Numbered from the stretch's first letter, positions 35,301 through 46,655 are shown. The stretch: 64,000 bases of DNA from Euonymus europaeus (GCA_963580455.1 OY756964.1:21922001-21986000), one strand, 5' to 3'. Notes: a model not told the origin generated them from the sequence alone. A program made the numbers and translations.

Positions 35301-37313
35301 TTGTAGTATATTTGCTTTATATGAGTAAGGTTTTTTCCTTGACTGAATTTTAACAATCAAGCTTCAGATTGAGGGCTATTCATGTTATTCTCAGTGTGAG
35401 CTGGTAGCCTCCTTGCTAAATTGCCCGTCTTAATTAAAGCCATCTTCTGAACAAAATGTAGTTAGAGAGTGCATAATTGTTTTTAATGGAAATTAATTTT
35501 CTTGAAAAGACACAAAGAAGGTTCACAGAAAATTACGAAGAGGTCAAGCAAATGGTCTGAGGAGATTGTTACACGAATAGTCGAATAGGGGTTTGAAGTT
35601 TCAATGTAGCACAGTTTGTCTATAAGAACATGAACAGAAATATCCCTGCTATCGAAATTTTTTCGAATTTCTTTCTTTCCATAAGCACTGGGGAATAGCC
35701 ATAGGGACGATCTGCAAAATCTTCCTCTTAGTCCCAATTGAAGCCAAGTAGCCAACAGGATTCCACAATATCCTTGTGTTACTCACCCCAAGGACAGAGC
35801 AGGAGAAGGTGGTCAATGAACTCAGGAATAGCTTTGCATTACAGATACTTATTCAGCAGTCTATATATAGACCAATTTCTCTCCTCCACGCCATTTCCCC
35901 CCTCCCCCTTGGAAAAAAGTTGAAAAAAACTCCAATTGTTCCAAGGAAAGCTTAATGGTATTGTGCTTTGTTGCGTAGTTCCTCTCTTGCTCAATCTTCC
36001 GGAATTCCTTGTAAGTCTTTCGATGCTTCCTTGCGATGCATCTTGAGAAAATGGAAGTGAATATTTTAGGGAAATGAGTAAATTATCCACAATCAAAAGG
36101 ACTAAACTATTTTTTTGCAAAAATCTTTCTGATAACAGTTTTAGTGGGGGGTGAGATTTAGACGAAAATATATTATTCTAAAATAAAAGCCTAGAATTTA
36201 CTGCTTAAACGAATGCAATTGCCAAAAACGATGAGCTTGAGCTGTTGAGCTTAATAATGCATCACAATGTCTCAGAAGTTTTGTAGCAGCAATGATAATG
36301 CAGAAAAATAATGCAAGCTAGACATGACAGCTTGTAAGCTCCGCACTGGTACATTGGTATAGTTATTGAATTTTGTACTAATTTATGGCAATTGAATGCA
36401 TGATTCAGATTGCAGATGTGTGGTCGTGTGGTGTAACCCTGTATGTCATGTTGGTTGGAGCTTACCCTTTTGAAGACCCTGATGAGCCTAGGAACTTCAA
36501 GAAGACAATACATGTAATTCATCTCTCCATTTCATGATCATTTGGCTGCTTTTCTATGGCACATCTACTTGAATATCATTGAACATTCTGTTTTGCCTTT
36601 GCAGCGGATTCTCAGTGTCCAGTATTCAATTCCTGACTATGTGCATATATCACCAGAGTGCCGACATCTGATATCAAGGATTTTTGTTGCTGATCCTGCA
36701 AAAGTTAGTATGCCTTCTGGGGATGTCTTTAGGGTTTGATGGTGGCTGTACCATGCCTCCGAAACAGAACTCAAGTTCTATTGCATCTCCAGCTCTGTAC
36801 CCAAAAAATTCCAGAACTTGAAATGATGCCACACCACACACACACATTATTCACAGTTGTCCTCAGGTTTATGTGTGTCTGTGACTCTGTGGGTGCACGC
36901 ATGTGTGCATCTTTGTTAGAATAGTGAAATGCCTTTTATTGCCTGCTATTTTTTTCGTTGTTCCTGATTTCTGATATTGTGAGGTGACAGCACTTATATC
37001 TTATGTCTTTTTGACGCAGAGAATAACCATTCCGGAAATCAGGAATCACGAATGGTTTCTAAAGAACCTCCCAACAGATCTTATGGATGATGGAAAAATG
37101 AACAATCAATTTGAGGAGCCCGATCAACCCGTGCAGAGCATCCAGGAGATCATGCAGATAATTTCTGAAGCTACTATACCTGCAGCTGGTACCCAGAGTC
37201 TTAACCAGTACTTGACTGGCAGTCTTGACATCGACGATGACATGGACGAGGACATGGACTCTGATCCTGAACTTGATATGGACAGCAGTGGGGAGATAGT
37301 TTATGCAATGTGA
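32318..37313 (+). CDS. OST1: ABA-activated Ser/Thr protein kinase SnRK2.6/OST1
   Basis: Nine exons: 32318-32494, 34130-34204, 34286-34387, 34549-34602, 34704-34796, 34988-35080, 36409-36513, 36605-36703 and 37020-37313, giving 363 residues (Arabidopsis OST1 has 362). Kinase marks are [10 protein letters not shown], the VAVK lysine at 52, HRDLKLEN at 140-147 and DFGYSK at 162-167. The activation loop [13 protein letters not shown] has Ser177, equivalent to OST1 Ser175. The C-terminus has the SnRK2 box ([16 protein letters not shown]) and an acidic ABA box ending [10 protein letters not shown], which marks subclass III and binds PP2C phosphatases. The kinase works in cytosol and nucleus, closing stomata and activating ABF factors. 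Residue 119, the first of exon 4, is Gly where the family has Ala ([12 protein letters not shown]). A partial copy of this exon lies just upstream. Intron 1 holds SINEs and intron 6 a LINE scrap. Confidence 0.96.
33463..33750. repeat. diverged tandem repeat in OST1 intron 1
   Basis: Two copies about 180 bp apart share ag(a/t)gtctc/gtcccag...t(c/t)ggtagtgtgaa, gaagctatttttc/ggagccatttttc and gtagaa(a)tg(c/t)a(c)cc(a)aatat. The first begins near 33463 and the second near 33645. Intronic, with no coding meaning. Confidence 0.45.
33755..33885 (+). mobile_element. tRNA-derived SINE, Au-like
   Basis: It contains gttgctgggatgcaaccta, gaggtgacatgttcaattct (a B-box-like segment) and aaggcctgcatgcat...cccgaccccgccc, the layout of Au-type plant SINEs. 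It lies in intron 1 of the OST1 gene. Confidence 0.5.
33945..34027 (-). mobile_element. second Au-like SINE scrap, opposite orientation
   Basis: On the minus strand it reads agtcttgcaacaaacttagg, catcctgggttcagatcctg and gaaatagcctccccgc, close to the tRNA-related head of Au SINEs. It sits tail-to-tail with the copy at 33755-33885. Confidence 0.5.
34403..34590 (+). repeat. 88-bp tandem duplication copying the start of OST1 exon 4
   Basis: Both units begin attgcttttgttcttgtttt and ctctagaattatttttgatc; the first starts at 34403 and the second at 34491. The first contains an acceptor-like caag followed by gcacggtttttctttgaaca (34460 on), the second ctag followed by ggacggtttttctttcaaca (34549 on). 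Only the second continues into the rest of exon 4 and a donor. The first retains the ancestral Ala codon GCA, the second has GGA. Confidence 0.9.
35490..35870 (-). pseudogene. LINE zf-RVT fragment in OST1 intron 6
   Basis: On the minus strand 35835-35783 reads [16 protein letters not shown]. Another frame at 35720-35600 gives [17 protein letters not shown], and an alternative frame gives [22 protein letters not shown] and LWKERN.R.F are typical of the zinc-binding region of plant LINE reverse transcriptases. It is frameshifted and short, so only a remnant. Confidence 0.55.
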
Positions 37314-37874
37314 TTGCGACGACGCCCATCAGAATGGGATTTCAAGAGAAAAATGATGTTTCTTTCTTGTTTGTTGAATCACTATCTTCTCCATTGGGAC
37401 TTTCAATTACCGGACATGGAAGAGAGAACTTTAGTTCTAGCAATCCTGCCGGCACGATTCCACAAGTCCTGAACGTGCTGTCATTTCATATGGTGAACAA
37501 TTTCTTGTGAAGTTATTCATGTTGTAAAATGTTTGTGCCTGGAACAATTTCTAATGTACTTTTCCTGTAAAATAGATGTGACAATGTGTTAATAACTTGG
37601 AACTTTCATTCCTCGACCATGTTTACTCTGGCTTAGGGTTTGATAAACACTTCAAACAATTGGAATCTTTTTTTTTTAATGCAAAACATATATGTATAGA
37701 CACGACGTTTATCTCAATAATGCACAAACAAGTAGCTATTCTATGAGAACTGAGAGAGAAAAATCTGACGAGGGTGAGGAGGACAAGAAAGGAGGAGAAT
37801 GAGAGTTGGATGGTGATATGGTACCACAAGAAGGACGTCAATGGAATTGAAAGTAATTAAAATTAAAAATGAAC

Positions 37875-37946
37875 TGTGGCTGCTGGGATTCGAGCCCAGG
37901 TCTCCACGGCCACAACGTGGAATTCTCACCACTAAACTACAGCCAC
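37875..37946 (-). tRNA. trnH-GUG: tRNA-His (anticodon GUG)
   Basis: The minus strand folds as a cloverleaf of 72 nt. The acceptor stem is GTGGCTG/CAGCCAC with discriminator A. The D arm contains TAGTTTAGTGGTGAGAAT, the anticodon stem is CCACG/CGTGG with loop TTGTGGC (anticodon GTG), and the T arm is CTGGGCTCGAATCCCAG. It closely resembles plant nuclear tRNA-His. No intron is present. T-rich sequence follows on the minus strand (ATTTTTAATTTT), suitable for Pol III termination. The extra 5' G of tRNA-His is added after transcription. It lies between the convergent OST1 and KH-protein genes. Confidence 0.95.
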
Positions 37947-38217
37947 ATTGATGAGTAGGTTTGCTATCTAATAACATAGTATTCTAAACTAATTTGGAGG
38001 AACAGAACCACAAAGAAACAGACCCAAGACAAGGGCCAAATTACAAAACACACTTGCATCAAATTATCATTGTTTTTGAGCAAGTAATTATCAAGTCCAC
38101 GGCAAAAATAAACAGGTTTGGCAATTTTCAATAATTTTAAAAACACAAAAATATAGGAATTTAACAAAAGAACCCCATGGGAATCGGCACCAAAAACTAC
38201 ATCTACCCAGCCAAAAT

Positions 38218-41200
38218 TCAGGTTTCAGAATGAACAATTCCTCGGCTAGCAACAATTTCAGCTGCACCATCCGATTGCTGTGCATAACCGTTTAAGGGTG
38301 GTTGAGTAGCTTCAGTTGAAGGTTCTGGTGCTGCTGGTGGCTGCCCATAATCAAGATGACTTGTCCCCTGAGAGTAATTTCCTGGTGCAGATTGGGTTGG
38401 GGGGATTTGGACCCCTCGTGATCCTCCATAAGTTGTTTGGGCAGGTGGAGGACGATGCATGAAGCTGGAAGGAGCGTAATATCCAGCCTGACTGTAAGCC
38501 TGTGCATATGGGTATGACGGTTGATTAGACTGCAATGAAACTGTTCCATCAGTCGAGGAAGTAGTTCGTCCGTAAAATGAAGCTCCATATGCTGCCTGCT
38601 GATCATGAGTGCCACTGGAGACATCTAGCCCATAAGTCGGCTGGCTGTAGCCCTGATCATAACCACTGCCCTCAGCTGGTGGTGCCTGACTGTAACTATA
38701 GCTCGCATTGAGTGGAGCTGACCCTGCAGGATCCTGTTGGCCATAGTAACCATATCCAGTGCTTTGCGGAGTAGCCGGAGCTGTTTGAGAGACAGCTGAG
38801 GGGTTTGGCAGGCTAGCACTTGGTGGTTGAAAATGGTTACTGTAGTATGGAGATGTAGAATGAGTGGCGGGTTGGATGTACCCATATTGTGGCTGCTGTT
38901 GTGTGCCGGGTTGGGTGTACCCATATTGTGGCTGCTGTTGTCCAAATTGTCCTGGTGAGACCACATTACTGGGAGGGGGATATGCTGGTTGCGTGTAGCT
39001 GCTAGGTCCATATGAATCAGTGATTCGTTTCTGCATATAGATAACAAACTGCAGTTTATAAAGAACACCCAAATGACCAAGAAACAGTTAAAAAAAAATC
39101 ACAAGTAGAAGTCTGCATACAGAAATGGGTAACCCAATTTTAAGGCCATCAAGGATAACATTTGATGGACACTTCAAGAAAGTGAACACAAATTTTTGAA
39201 TGACTAGATAACAGAAAATAGATAGTAACATAGCTTGAAGAAAGGAAAGACCTCATTGGCCCATGACAAAAAAAAAAAAAAAAAAAAAAACTGGTGGTGC
39301 TGTGGCACCTCTAAGAACCCAAAGGTACCAGGTTATCCAATAAGAAGCCAACTTCTATACCTGGCTTGCATAACAAAACTTAATATTCATTTCATATTAC
39401 AATATATCAAAGTAAAGCACTGGTAGAGCACCTCTGGGAAAAAAAAAACTGAACAAGTCTTAGAATTTCAAAATCAGGGCAAGTGGGAAACAAAATTAAA
39501 CAACTAATAGAAAAATCAGCCATAAGCAGAAACTGTCTCTTAGCCAAAGATGCAATTATTCATGACATGGGATACAATGAAAACATTTACATAGTTCTTA
39601 AGTTGTATAAATTTTAAGAAATGCAAGTGACATACTGTATTAAAGTTTCACTTGTAACACTTGACTTACCCCACTGATAACTTCATCAACCAATTCTTTA
39701 GCTGCCTCAATCTGCTCATCTGAACCATTTATATATACTGTTCTCTCCGTTGATGTGTCACCAGGAGGAAGGCGTAGGGGTATAATCTTAATGAAGAAAA
39801 AAAATCACTTTCATACGAAGCAAATGCAAATGATATAAGTGTTATACAGTAAAATTTAAAGACATGGACACTAATGAAGTAAGATTCCATCACGTGCTTC
39901 AATTACACTAAAATAGAGGTACCAATAACTGTTGAAATAAAAGAGTCCGTAGTGATAAAAATAAGTGCCTACCATTCATTAGCTTTGAGTTTGAGATTGA
40001 AATGAAAGAAATCAAAGAATGTGGTACAAAGAGACAACCATCATCATCCACATCATCAAAGTCACATATTGATTTTTTTTATTACCCATAAAGTATGATT
40101 ATTTAATCGATAGCGGGATATTTTTTGTGAATCAATTACAACGTAGAATACATGAAAATTGAGAATAATTCAGTCAAACTAAGATGGACAATTTACATAT
40201 TCTTCCATTGCGAGCATACTAGCCCAATTCATATAAGATATACAAATGTAAAAAATGAACATAATGCAGTGAACATGAGTTACATGACAATGTAACATCA
40301 TCAAAAAGTTCAAAAATAATTCATATGATAAGTTCAAAAATAATGGCGATCCAAGCAAAGAAGATGAGCCATAGAGAAAACCAATTGTTATATACGGGCA
40401 AGTATCAATGTGTAAATCAATAACTGGCAAGTATAAATGTAAATCAATTTGGTGTTCTTCAACAGCAAATAGAAAGCCTCGTCCAGAAATAGAGGCCAAA
40501 GAATCTGATAAATATAATTTCATCAAGTAGAAATCTTGAACTAGGGCAACAACTTATGCCTCTTCTAGGCCATCCAGAAACTAAATTAGTGTTGGCATGC
40601 ACGAGAGTTGGCAAAGGGCTACATATAAGAATCAACTATTGCCATTCTGAGTACATAGGACTACGTTTTTCAAAATATCGCAGCAGAACTCATGAGCTTC
40701 TACTAATGTACTAAGAATCTGATAAAATTATCTCAATAGTTTCCATTCAAAAAAGAAGAAGAAGAAGCTCCTAACAGTTCACAATTTTAGCTTTCTGGCC
40801 TGATTCACATAATACACACCTGCGTACGAGCACCCGACCTGCTTTGTATAGTCTTTATAGTCTCGCCACCCTTGCCAATGAGCAAAGCAACCTGAAAACC
40901 ACAGCATTACATTACTAGCATCACTAGCCACAGATCTTCAATTGGATAGCAATCATAGCATCAACGTTTTAAAAACCATGCTGGTACAATTACCCTGTTG
41001 TTAGGAACTTTCATTGTGAACTGTTTAGCTCCAGGTTGCATTGAATTCAAACCCTGAGTAGCAGAAGAAGCAGAACCCCCAGCATCTGCCTGTTGTAAAA
41101 ACAAACAGGCACATTAACGGAAAGAGAAAAATTTATTTTGAAATAAAATTACCATTGATGCATCCTGTTAACATTATCTTACCTCTGCAATTACATCATT

Positions 41201-42782
41201 GATTAACTGTTCTGCCCTACTAATTTGTTCTGAAGTACCTGTCAGTTCTACATCCCTTGTCAGAGAATGAGGATCGACTTCTGTGTCCTTTGTTATCTGG
41301 ATTCTAGCTCCTGACTGAAGTTGAACATATTTTATAGTTTCTCCTCCTTTCCCTATAACCACGCCAACCTGAGGAAAGAGAGTGTGAAACAAGTATGCTT
41401 GCCATCTTATACAGATTGAAAAGCAATAAAGAAAATAACCACCTACCTTTCCATTTGGAATAGTGATTTTCTTAGTTGTGCCTAGAAAACTGTTATACTG
41501 ACTTGGTGGAGCATCATAAGATACTGAGGTAGATTGAGAATCAATCATTAGTTGACTTGAAAACCATCATTCACTAAACAAATTTCACATAAAACATCAC
41601 TCTAAAATGACAAAGAGAATAAAAACTGCCGGTCCAAGCTATCTATCCATGTATCTATCATGTAGTGTGAAAAAGGAAGATAACAGCATAATATGCTCCA
41701 ATTTCCAAAATTAATGCAATGTAAATAAACAGAGCATATTCCGAGAGAGGTTGCAAAATATTCTAGCATTAATCAATCTATATAAATGAAAAGAAAGACA
41801 AGTATCACAAAACAGAAGATTCCACAAGTCAAAGCAATCCTCATCCCTTCTTACTATCCTTTTACATGAAATTTCTACCAATACAAGATTCCTATACAAC
41901 AAAGGAATTAGGCTTAAGATAATCCAAATGAACCCAATTACTCCCCTCCAACAAGCATTCCAAGTATTTAGCTCCCACTTTACCTTCAGTGATGAACAAA
42001 ATAACAACAGAAGTTGAGATTAGTGATTAAGTTACCCAAAAAACAGCTGCAGCCCACCTATAACATACAATATTTATCTTGAAAACCTTCTTCAATAAGG
42101 CAAACTAACAAACATCACAATAGGAACACACAAAAAAGTGACAATTTACCCTAATCAACTGAGGCACAACAGTCTAAGTAATTTCCCACACCAAGAGCAC
42201 ACATCAAAAATAAAAAATTATTTCCCAAACGTAAGGAGATACATGACATTCCTGGACTTTTATGAACAGCATCCAAGGCTCACAACACATCATTTAAGTA
42301 TATGTCACATTTTCCTAAATAATACTCACCCTCCCAGATTACGATAAAGCACAAAACAATGTATACACCAAAGGCACCAAAACAAGCAGAGCATTAACAG
42401 AGCCAAGCAAACCACGACAAGAAATACTGATACCTTACGAACTGCACAGAAGTCTAGCAAAAACACACATACACATACGCACGTATCTATATATGTTTTT
42501 TTTAACGTATATAGCATTGTCAGGAAAACTTAAAACCCTAAAAAACGTGAGGAATGATTTGAAGTAAATTAAAGAATTACCAGGGTAGGAAGGGGGAGGG
42601 ATAGGAGCTGGGAGAGGCACGGGGTCGGGAGAGTCGCTGAGTCGAGGACGCTTGGATTCTGCGTTGCTGACGAGTCGGGAGGCGAGTTCTTGTGCTCTCA
42701 GCTTGGCAACCTGAATACTCTCTTCGAGCTTGCGCTTGCAACTATCATTTGCAGCCACAATGGTCTCTTCGTGTTCGCTCAT
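38218..42782 (-). CDS. KH-domain RNA-binding protein (plant FUBP/KSRP-like)
   Basis: Seven exons on the minus strand: 42782-42581, 41523-41447, 41368-41183, 41089-40994, 40891-40820, 39786-39670 and 39030-38218, giving 520 residues. After a charged N-terminus (SIQVAKLRAQELASRLV, a helix found in the FUBP group) there are two KH domains. KH1 (about 82-155) has VGVVIGKGGETIK and KH2 (about 174-250) has VALLIGKGGETIKTIQSRSG; both keep the G-K-G-G RNA-binding loop. The C-terminal half (251-520) is a Tyr/Gln/Pro/Ser-rich, prion-like segment with QPQYGYTQPGTQ repeats, as in phase-separating RNA-binding proteins. It probably acts in mRNA processing or stability. An in-frame ATG at 42902 would add a CT-rich leader-like stretch of 40 residues, so I chose MSEHEE at 42782. 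It converges on the tRNA and OST1. Confidence 0.9.
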
Positions 42783-43002
42783 GTCGGTGGAATTGGTCTC
42801 CGGCTCACTCTGTGGCGGAGAGGGAAACAGAAATGAAAGGTGGAGCAGAGCTGCAAAGGGCTGGGAAGAGGAGGGAAGTTTCAATATACATTCCGCATCC
42901 ATAAACGATGCCGTTTAATAGATCAGGACTATCGAGTTTAGACCTTGGCCGGAGCGGATTCATTTTTAAAATCATATTATCCGCTCAGTCAACTTTGAAC
43001 AC

Positions 43003-43415
43003 ATGCAATGGTTTATATTTAACGGGGACGTTAAATATTGTTTGAATGTATATTTTTGTTCAATGAGGATGTTAGATATTGTCGAAATGTGTATTTTTAT
43101 TGATGTGACTGTATTGAGAGATGTGTTTTGTTGATGTGATTATATTAAAAGATGTGTTTTGGTAAGATCAATCTTAATTTTTGTGTAGTTTTGTTGTGGA
43201 AAAAATATAGGAAAGGAAAATAATTGGTTTGAATAATGGAGAAAGAAATAATTGTATTTGGATATATATTTTGCTGATGTAGTTCTATTGGAATATGTAT
43301 TTTGCTGATATGACTGTATTGAAATATGTGTGTGATTTGAATTTTTGTGTGATAAAAGTAGAGTTCATAAATAATTTTAATGGGGACAATAATATATAAA
43401 TCATTGCATTTGCTC
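43003..43415. repeat. MITE of the dispersed family between the KH and LRX genes
   Basis: It starts gcaatggtttatatttaacg and ends with the mirrored caataatatataaatcattg. The interior holds repeated phrases gatgtgactgtattgagaga, tgtgttttgttgatgtga and ttgctgatatgactgtattg. It resembles the elements at 13.6, 16.2, 30.9 and 31.2 kb. Confidence 0.55.
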
Positions 43416-43610
43416 TAAGTGGCACTACTTTGGATCATTTAGTGAAGTAGAAGATTAATGTAATTCACATTACACTAGAAGGATTTTCATTCATTGAACT
43501 TTTTATTTCAACTTGTTACAAAAAGTAAATTAGCTTTCGTACATAAGGCTTTCGGTGACTGAAAATTAAATATGAGCACAAGATATGTAAGAGACTTCAA
43601 TAATACGACA

Positions 43611-46121
43611 TTAGTATCCTGGGACCATTGGTGGAGGCGGCGAGGAGTACTGGAACCCTAGGTTTGGTGGGAGGATAATGTCTTCGAATGTTGGCGGTGG
43701 TGGTGGAGGTGAGGATACTGGTGCTGGTGGTGGAGGAGAGAACATTGGTGGAGGTGGTGGTGAAGGAGAGGGCACTGGTGGAGGTGGGGAGAGAATTGGT
43801 GGGGGTGATTGCATCGACCGTGGTGGAGAGTGGACCGGTGGTGGTGGAGAGTGGACCGGTGGCGGTGGTGACTTCATCGGGGGTGGTGGAGAGTGGACCG
43901 GTGGCGGTGGTGACTTCATCGGTGGTGGTGGAGAGTGGACCGGTGGCGGTGGTGACTTCATCGGTGGTGGTGGAGAGTGGACCGGTGGCGGTGGTGACTT
44001 CATGGGTGGTGGTGGAGAGTGGACCGGTGGCGGTGGTGACTTCATGGGTGGTGGTGGAGAGTGGACCGGTGGCGGTGGTGACTTCATGGGGGGTGGTGGA
44101 GAGTGGACGGGTGGCGGTGGTGACTTCATGGGGGGTGGTGGAGAGTTGATCGGTGGTGGTGGTGGTGACTTCATTGGCGGTGGTGGAGAGTTGACTGGTG
44201 GTGTTGATTGCATCGGCACAAACGGTGGTGGAGAGTTCACTCGTGGGGGTGGTGAGTGCATAAGAGGTGGAGACATGATTGATGGTGGTGGGGAGTGGAC
44301 AAGGGTTGGTGGGGGAGGTGAATGAACTGGCGGTGGTGGGGATTTTACAGTGGGCGGTGGTGGAGACTGTGTAGAAGGCGATGGTGATTTCACTGGCTTA
44401 GGTTCGCGAGATTGTTTTGGTGTGGGTTTTGGAGATGGGACCTTGGGAGTTGGTTGTGGTGGTGGTGGAGGGTCTATAGGGGATCTATCATGTTCATCGG
44501 GTGATGGTGGTGTTGGGACAAATGTTGGGATTGGCGATCGATCATGATCATCGATTGGTGTGGCAGGTGCTTTTGGTGTGGGTTGTGCTGGCTTCAATGG
44601 AGTTGGTGGTGGGGTTTTTGAAGGTGTGACTTGTGGCTTTGGTTTTAGCGCGATTGGTGGTGTTGTTGGTGTTGGGGGAGAAGGTGTAGGTTGTGGTTGT
44701 GGTTTTGGTTTTGGAAATGCTGGGGTAGATGGTTTATGAATTGGAGCATGAGAAGGTGTAGGTTGTGGCTTTGGTTTTGGAACTGCTGGGGTAGATGGTT
44801 TATGAATTGGAGCAGGAGAAGGTGTAGGTTGTGACTTTGGTTTTGTAAATATTGGGATCGATGGTTTATGAATTGGAGCATAAGAAGGTGTTGGTTGTGG
44901 CTTTGGTTTTGGTGGCATAGAAAGTGTAGATCCTCCCGCACACTTTTCCTTATTGCAATCCACGGGTCGACTAACAACAGGGAAGCATATCTGCTTCGAC
45001 TTCTGCTTAGGCTTATAGGCCAAGCAATTGCTTGTGTCATCCAACACAATGTCCTTCCTCGTAGTTGATACACATGATTCAGCCTCACCTACGAAGTAGT
45101 TATTTGAGAAGGTAAAATTTGACAAGCTTGGAAGCTTACAGATTGCCTCTGGTACAACCCCTGTCAACTTATTATTAGAAATATCTAAGAGATCTACGTT
45201 CTTCAAGCCGGAAAAACTATATGGTAAAGATCCAACAAATGAGTTCAAGCTGGCATCGAAGACTGATGCATTCTCAAGCGACCCAATTTCAGATGGGAAA
45301 CAACCACCAAGCTTGTTGCCTGTAAAGATGATCTCATTTAGGTTAGTCATCTTGCCAATGCTGTGTGGGATGCAACCGACGAATTTGTTATGAGCAAATG
45401 TCACCACAGTAACTGTGGATTCACCGATTGCCTCAGGGATGGTTGATGTGAATCGGTTATTGTTCAAGAATAATGCATCCAACTGCTTCTTAAACACTTC
45501 TGGTGGCAACTCACCTTCAAAATCATTGAATCTAACATCAAGGTACTTGAGGTTTGGCCATAATAGAGTTACTTTTGGAAAAAGACCAACGAAACGGTTG
45601 TTGCTAATGTCAAACTCATGCATGAGGGTTATCCTGGACATGCTCTTAGGAATTATTCCACAAAACCTGTTAGTGTTAATGTGGAACAATGCAACATCAG
45701 TCATGAGCCCCAACTCAACAGGGAGGTACCCTGCAATGTCAGCATGGTTTAAATCAACACCAGCAACAACGCTCAATTTTGGGTCGTCAAGCGCCGGTGC
45801 GCAAAATACACCATTGTAAACGCACACATTGGCACCAACCCAATTGCCAGTTGTGTTGAAGGGATCGGAATACATAGCCTTCTTCCATGCTTGAAGAGCA
45901 ATGTATGCTCTCTTCAGCCTTTGGTTAGCAAAAGTTTCTGTGATTTGAACTTCGTATTCAATATCATCAGGAAGGTCACCATTTTCATGAAACGTCAAGA
46001 GCTGACGACGAGCAATGTAGGAAGCTTCGGCATCGGTCAATGCCAAAGACAAGGTAAAGAATGTAGAGAAGAAGAATGAGAAGAGAAGAAAGCAGCCCAA
46101 GGCATTAGGAGGGATAGCCAT
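43611..46121 (-). CDS. LRX: leucine-rich repeat extensin-like cell-wall protein (LRX/PEX)
   Basis: One uninterrupted frame of 836 residues. A signal peptide (hydrophobic 9-28, FLLFSFFFSTFF) is followed by the LRX N-terminal block (FANQRLKRAYIALQAWKKAM, NWVGANVCVYNGVFC), about ten leucine-rich repeats (100-350, e.g. VDLNHADIAGYLPVELGLM) and a Cys-rich hinge (about 375-400). The C-terminal half is extensin-like: KPKPQPTPS.APIHKPSTPA repeats, then about seven copies of MKSPPPPVHSPPPP. LRX proteins are secreted, bind RALF peptides with the LRR part and anchor to the wall by the extensin part, governing expansion of root hairs or pollen tubes. Tyrosines are scarce in the SPPPP array (only near QYSSPPPP and the C-terminal GY), so cross-linking may be limited. 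A pollen-type PEX or a vegetative LRX is possible; I cannot decide from sequence alone. Confidence 0.93.
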   Translation of the reverse strand: MAIPPNALGCFLLFSFFFSTFFTLSLALTDAEASYIARRQLLTFHENGDLPDDIEYEVQITETFANQRLKRAYIALQAWKKAMYSDPFNTTGNWVGANVCVYNGVFCAPALDDPKLSVVAGVDLNHADIAGYLPVELGLMTDVALFHINTNRFCGIIPKSMSRITLMHEFDISNNRFVGLFPKVTLLWPNLKYLDVRFNDFEGELPPEVFKKQLDALFLNNNRFTSTIPEAIGESTVTVVTFAHNKFVGCIPHSIGKMTNLNEIIFTGNKLGGCFPSEIGSLENASVFDASLNSFVGSLPYSFSGLKNVDLLDISNNKLTGVVPEAICKLPSLSNFTFSNNYFVGEAESCVSTTRKDIVLDDTSNCLAYKPKQKSKQICFPVVSRPVDCNKEKCAGGSTLSMPPKPKPQPTPSYAPIHKPSIPIFTKPKSQPTPSPAPIHKPSTPAVPKPKPQPTPSHAPIHKPSTPAFPKPKPQPQPTPSPPTPTTPPIALKPKPQVTPSKTPPPTPLKPAQPTPKAPATPIDDHDRSPIPTFVPTPPSPDEHDRSPIDPPPPPQPTPKVPSPKPTPKQSREPKPVKSPSPSTQSPPPPTVKSPPPPVHSPPPPTLVHSPPPSIMSPPLMHSPPPRVNSPPPFVPMQSTPPVNSPPPPMKSPPPPPINSPPPPMKSPPPPVHSPPPPMKSPPPPVHSPPPPMKSPPPPVHSPPPPMKSPPPPVHSPPPPMKSPPPPVHSPPPPMKSPPPPVHSPPPPMKSPPPPVHSPPPPVHSPPRSMQSPPPILSPPPPVPSPSPPPPPMFSPPPPAPVSSPPPPPPTFEDIILPPNLGFQYSSPPPPMVPGY
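43830..44160 (-). repeat. 42-bp minisatellite coding for extensin repeats
   Basis: Nearly identical 42-bp units, seen on the plus strand as ggtggagagtggaccggtgg with cggtggtgacttcatsgg, encode MKSPPPPVHSPPPP on the minus strand. About seven units in a row are very similar at DNA level, implying recent unequal exchange or slippage, so copy number probably varies between alleles. Confidence 0.85.
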
Positions 46122-46149
46122 GGCTGACTACCTTGGCTGGCCCAAGGCT

Positions 46150-46157
46150 GCTTATAG
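46150..46157 (-). promoter_or_regulatory. possible TATA box of the LRX gene
   Basis: CTATAAGC on the minus strand lies only about 30 bp before the LRX start codon. If used, it would give a nearly leaderless mRNA, which is odd, so the true promoter may be further upstream. Confidence 0.25.
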
Positions 46158-46655
46158 AAAGGAAGGGGGATATGTAGGAGTATTATATCCAGCGAATAGA
46201 AGCGTACGGTTTGACAGCCATTGAGGGAATGTGGAAGGAGATCGCTTGTTTAAACACCATAAATTCCGTTTTGCAGGTTTCAGATTAGCTGTGCTCTCTA
46301 ATTTTAGAGGTGAAGCTTTCCCTGGGATTGCGCTGTGCATGTCTCTAGAATAGCAAGAATGCATAAACCAAAAATTAAAAACTATTGACCAGTTCCTTCT
46401 TCTAAGTTTAGCAACAAACAGACAATTTTAACTTCTGGACATTTTATTAATCAGTCAGCTTCCAATTTAAATTCATACTAATCCTGCAATTGTTTCTGAA
46501 CCATAAAAGGAAAAGAAAAACAAGATGAAACAAAGTCATAAGCAGGACTACTTGCTGAGCCATGAACAAACCAATCAATTTATCTATAGAGTTTAGCAGC
46601 AGCTATACCATAATGTTGGATACAAACTTTCTAGTGTATAGACACTTCTATTTTT

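Noticed and set aside
42783..42902. Upstream in-frame ATG of the KH-domain gene
   Set aside because: The added 40 residues are leader-like (Ser/Pro/Leu-rich from CT-rich DNA), and the family N-terminus fits the start at 42782.
43840..44150. CRISPR-like regular repeat
   Set aside because: The repeat is an in-frame coding minisatellite without spacers, in a plant nuclear gene.
43678..44325. Long plus-strand frames rich in Gly (215 and 153 codons) over the LRX gene
   Set aside because: They are the antisense of the SPPPP-coding minisatellite; the minus-strand LRX protein has a signal peptide and LRRs and explains them.
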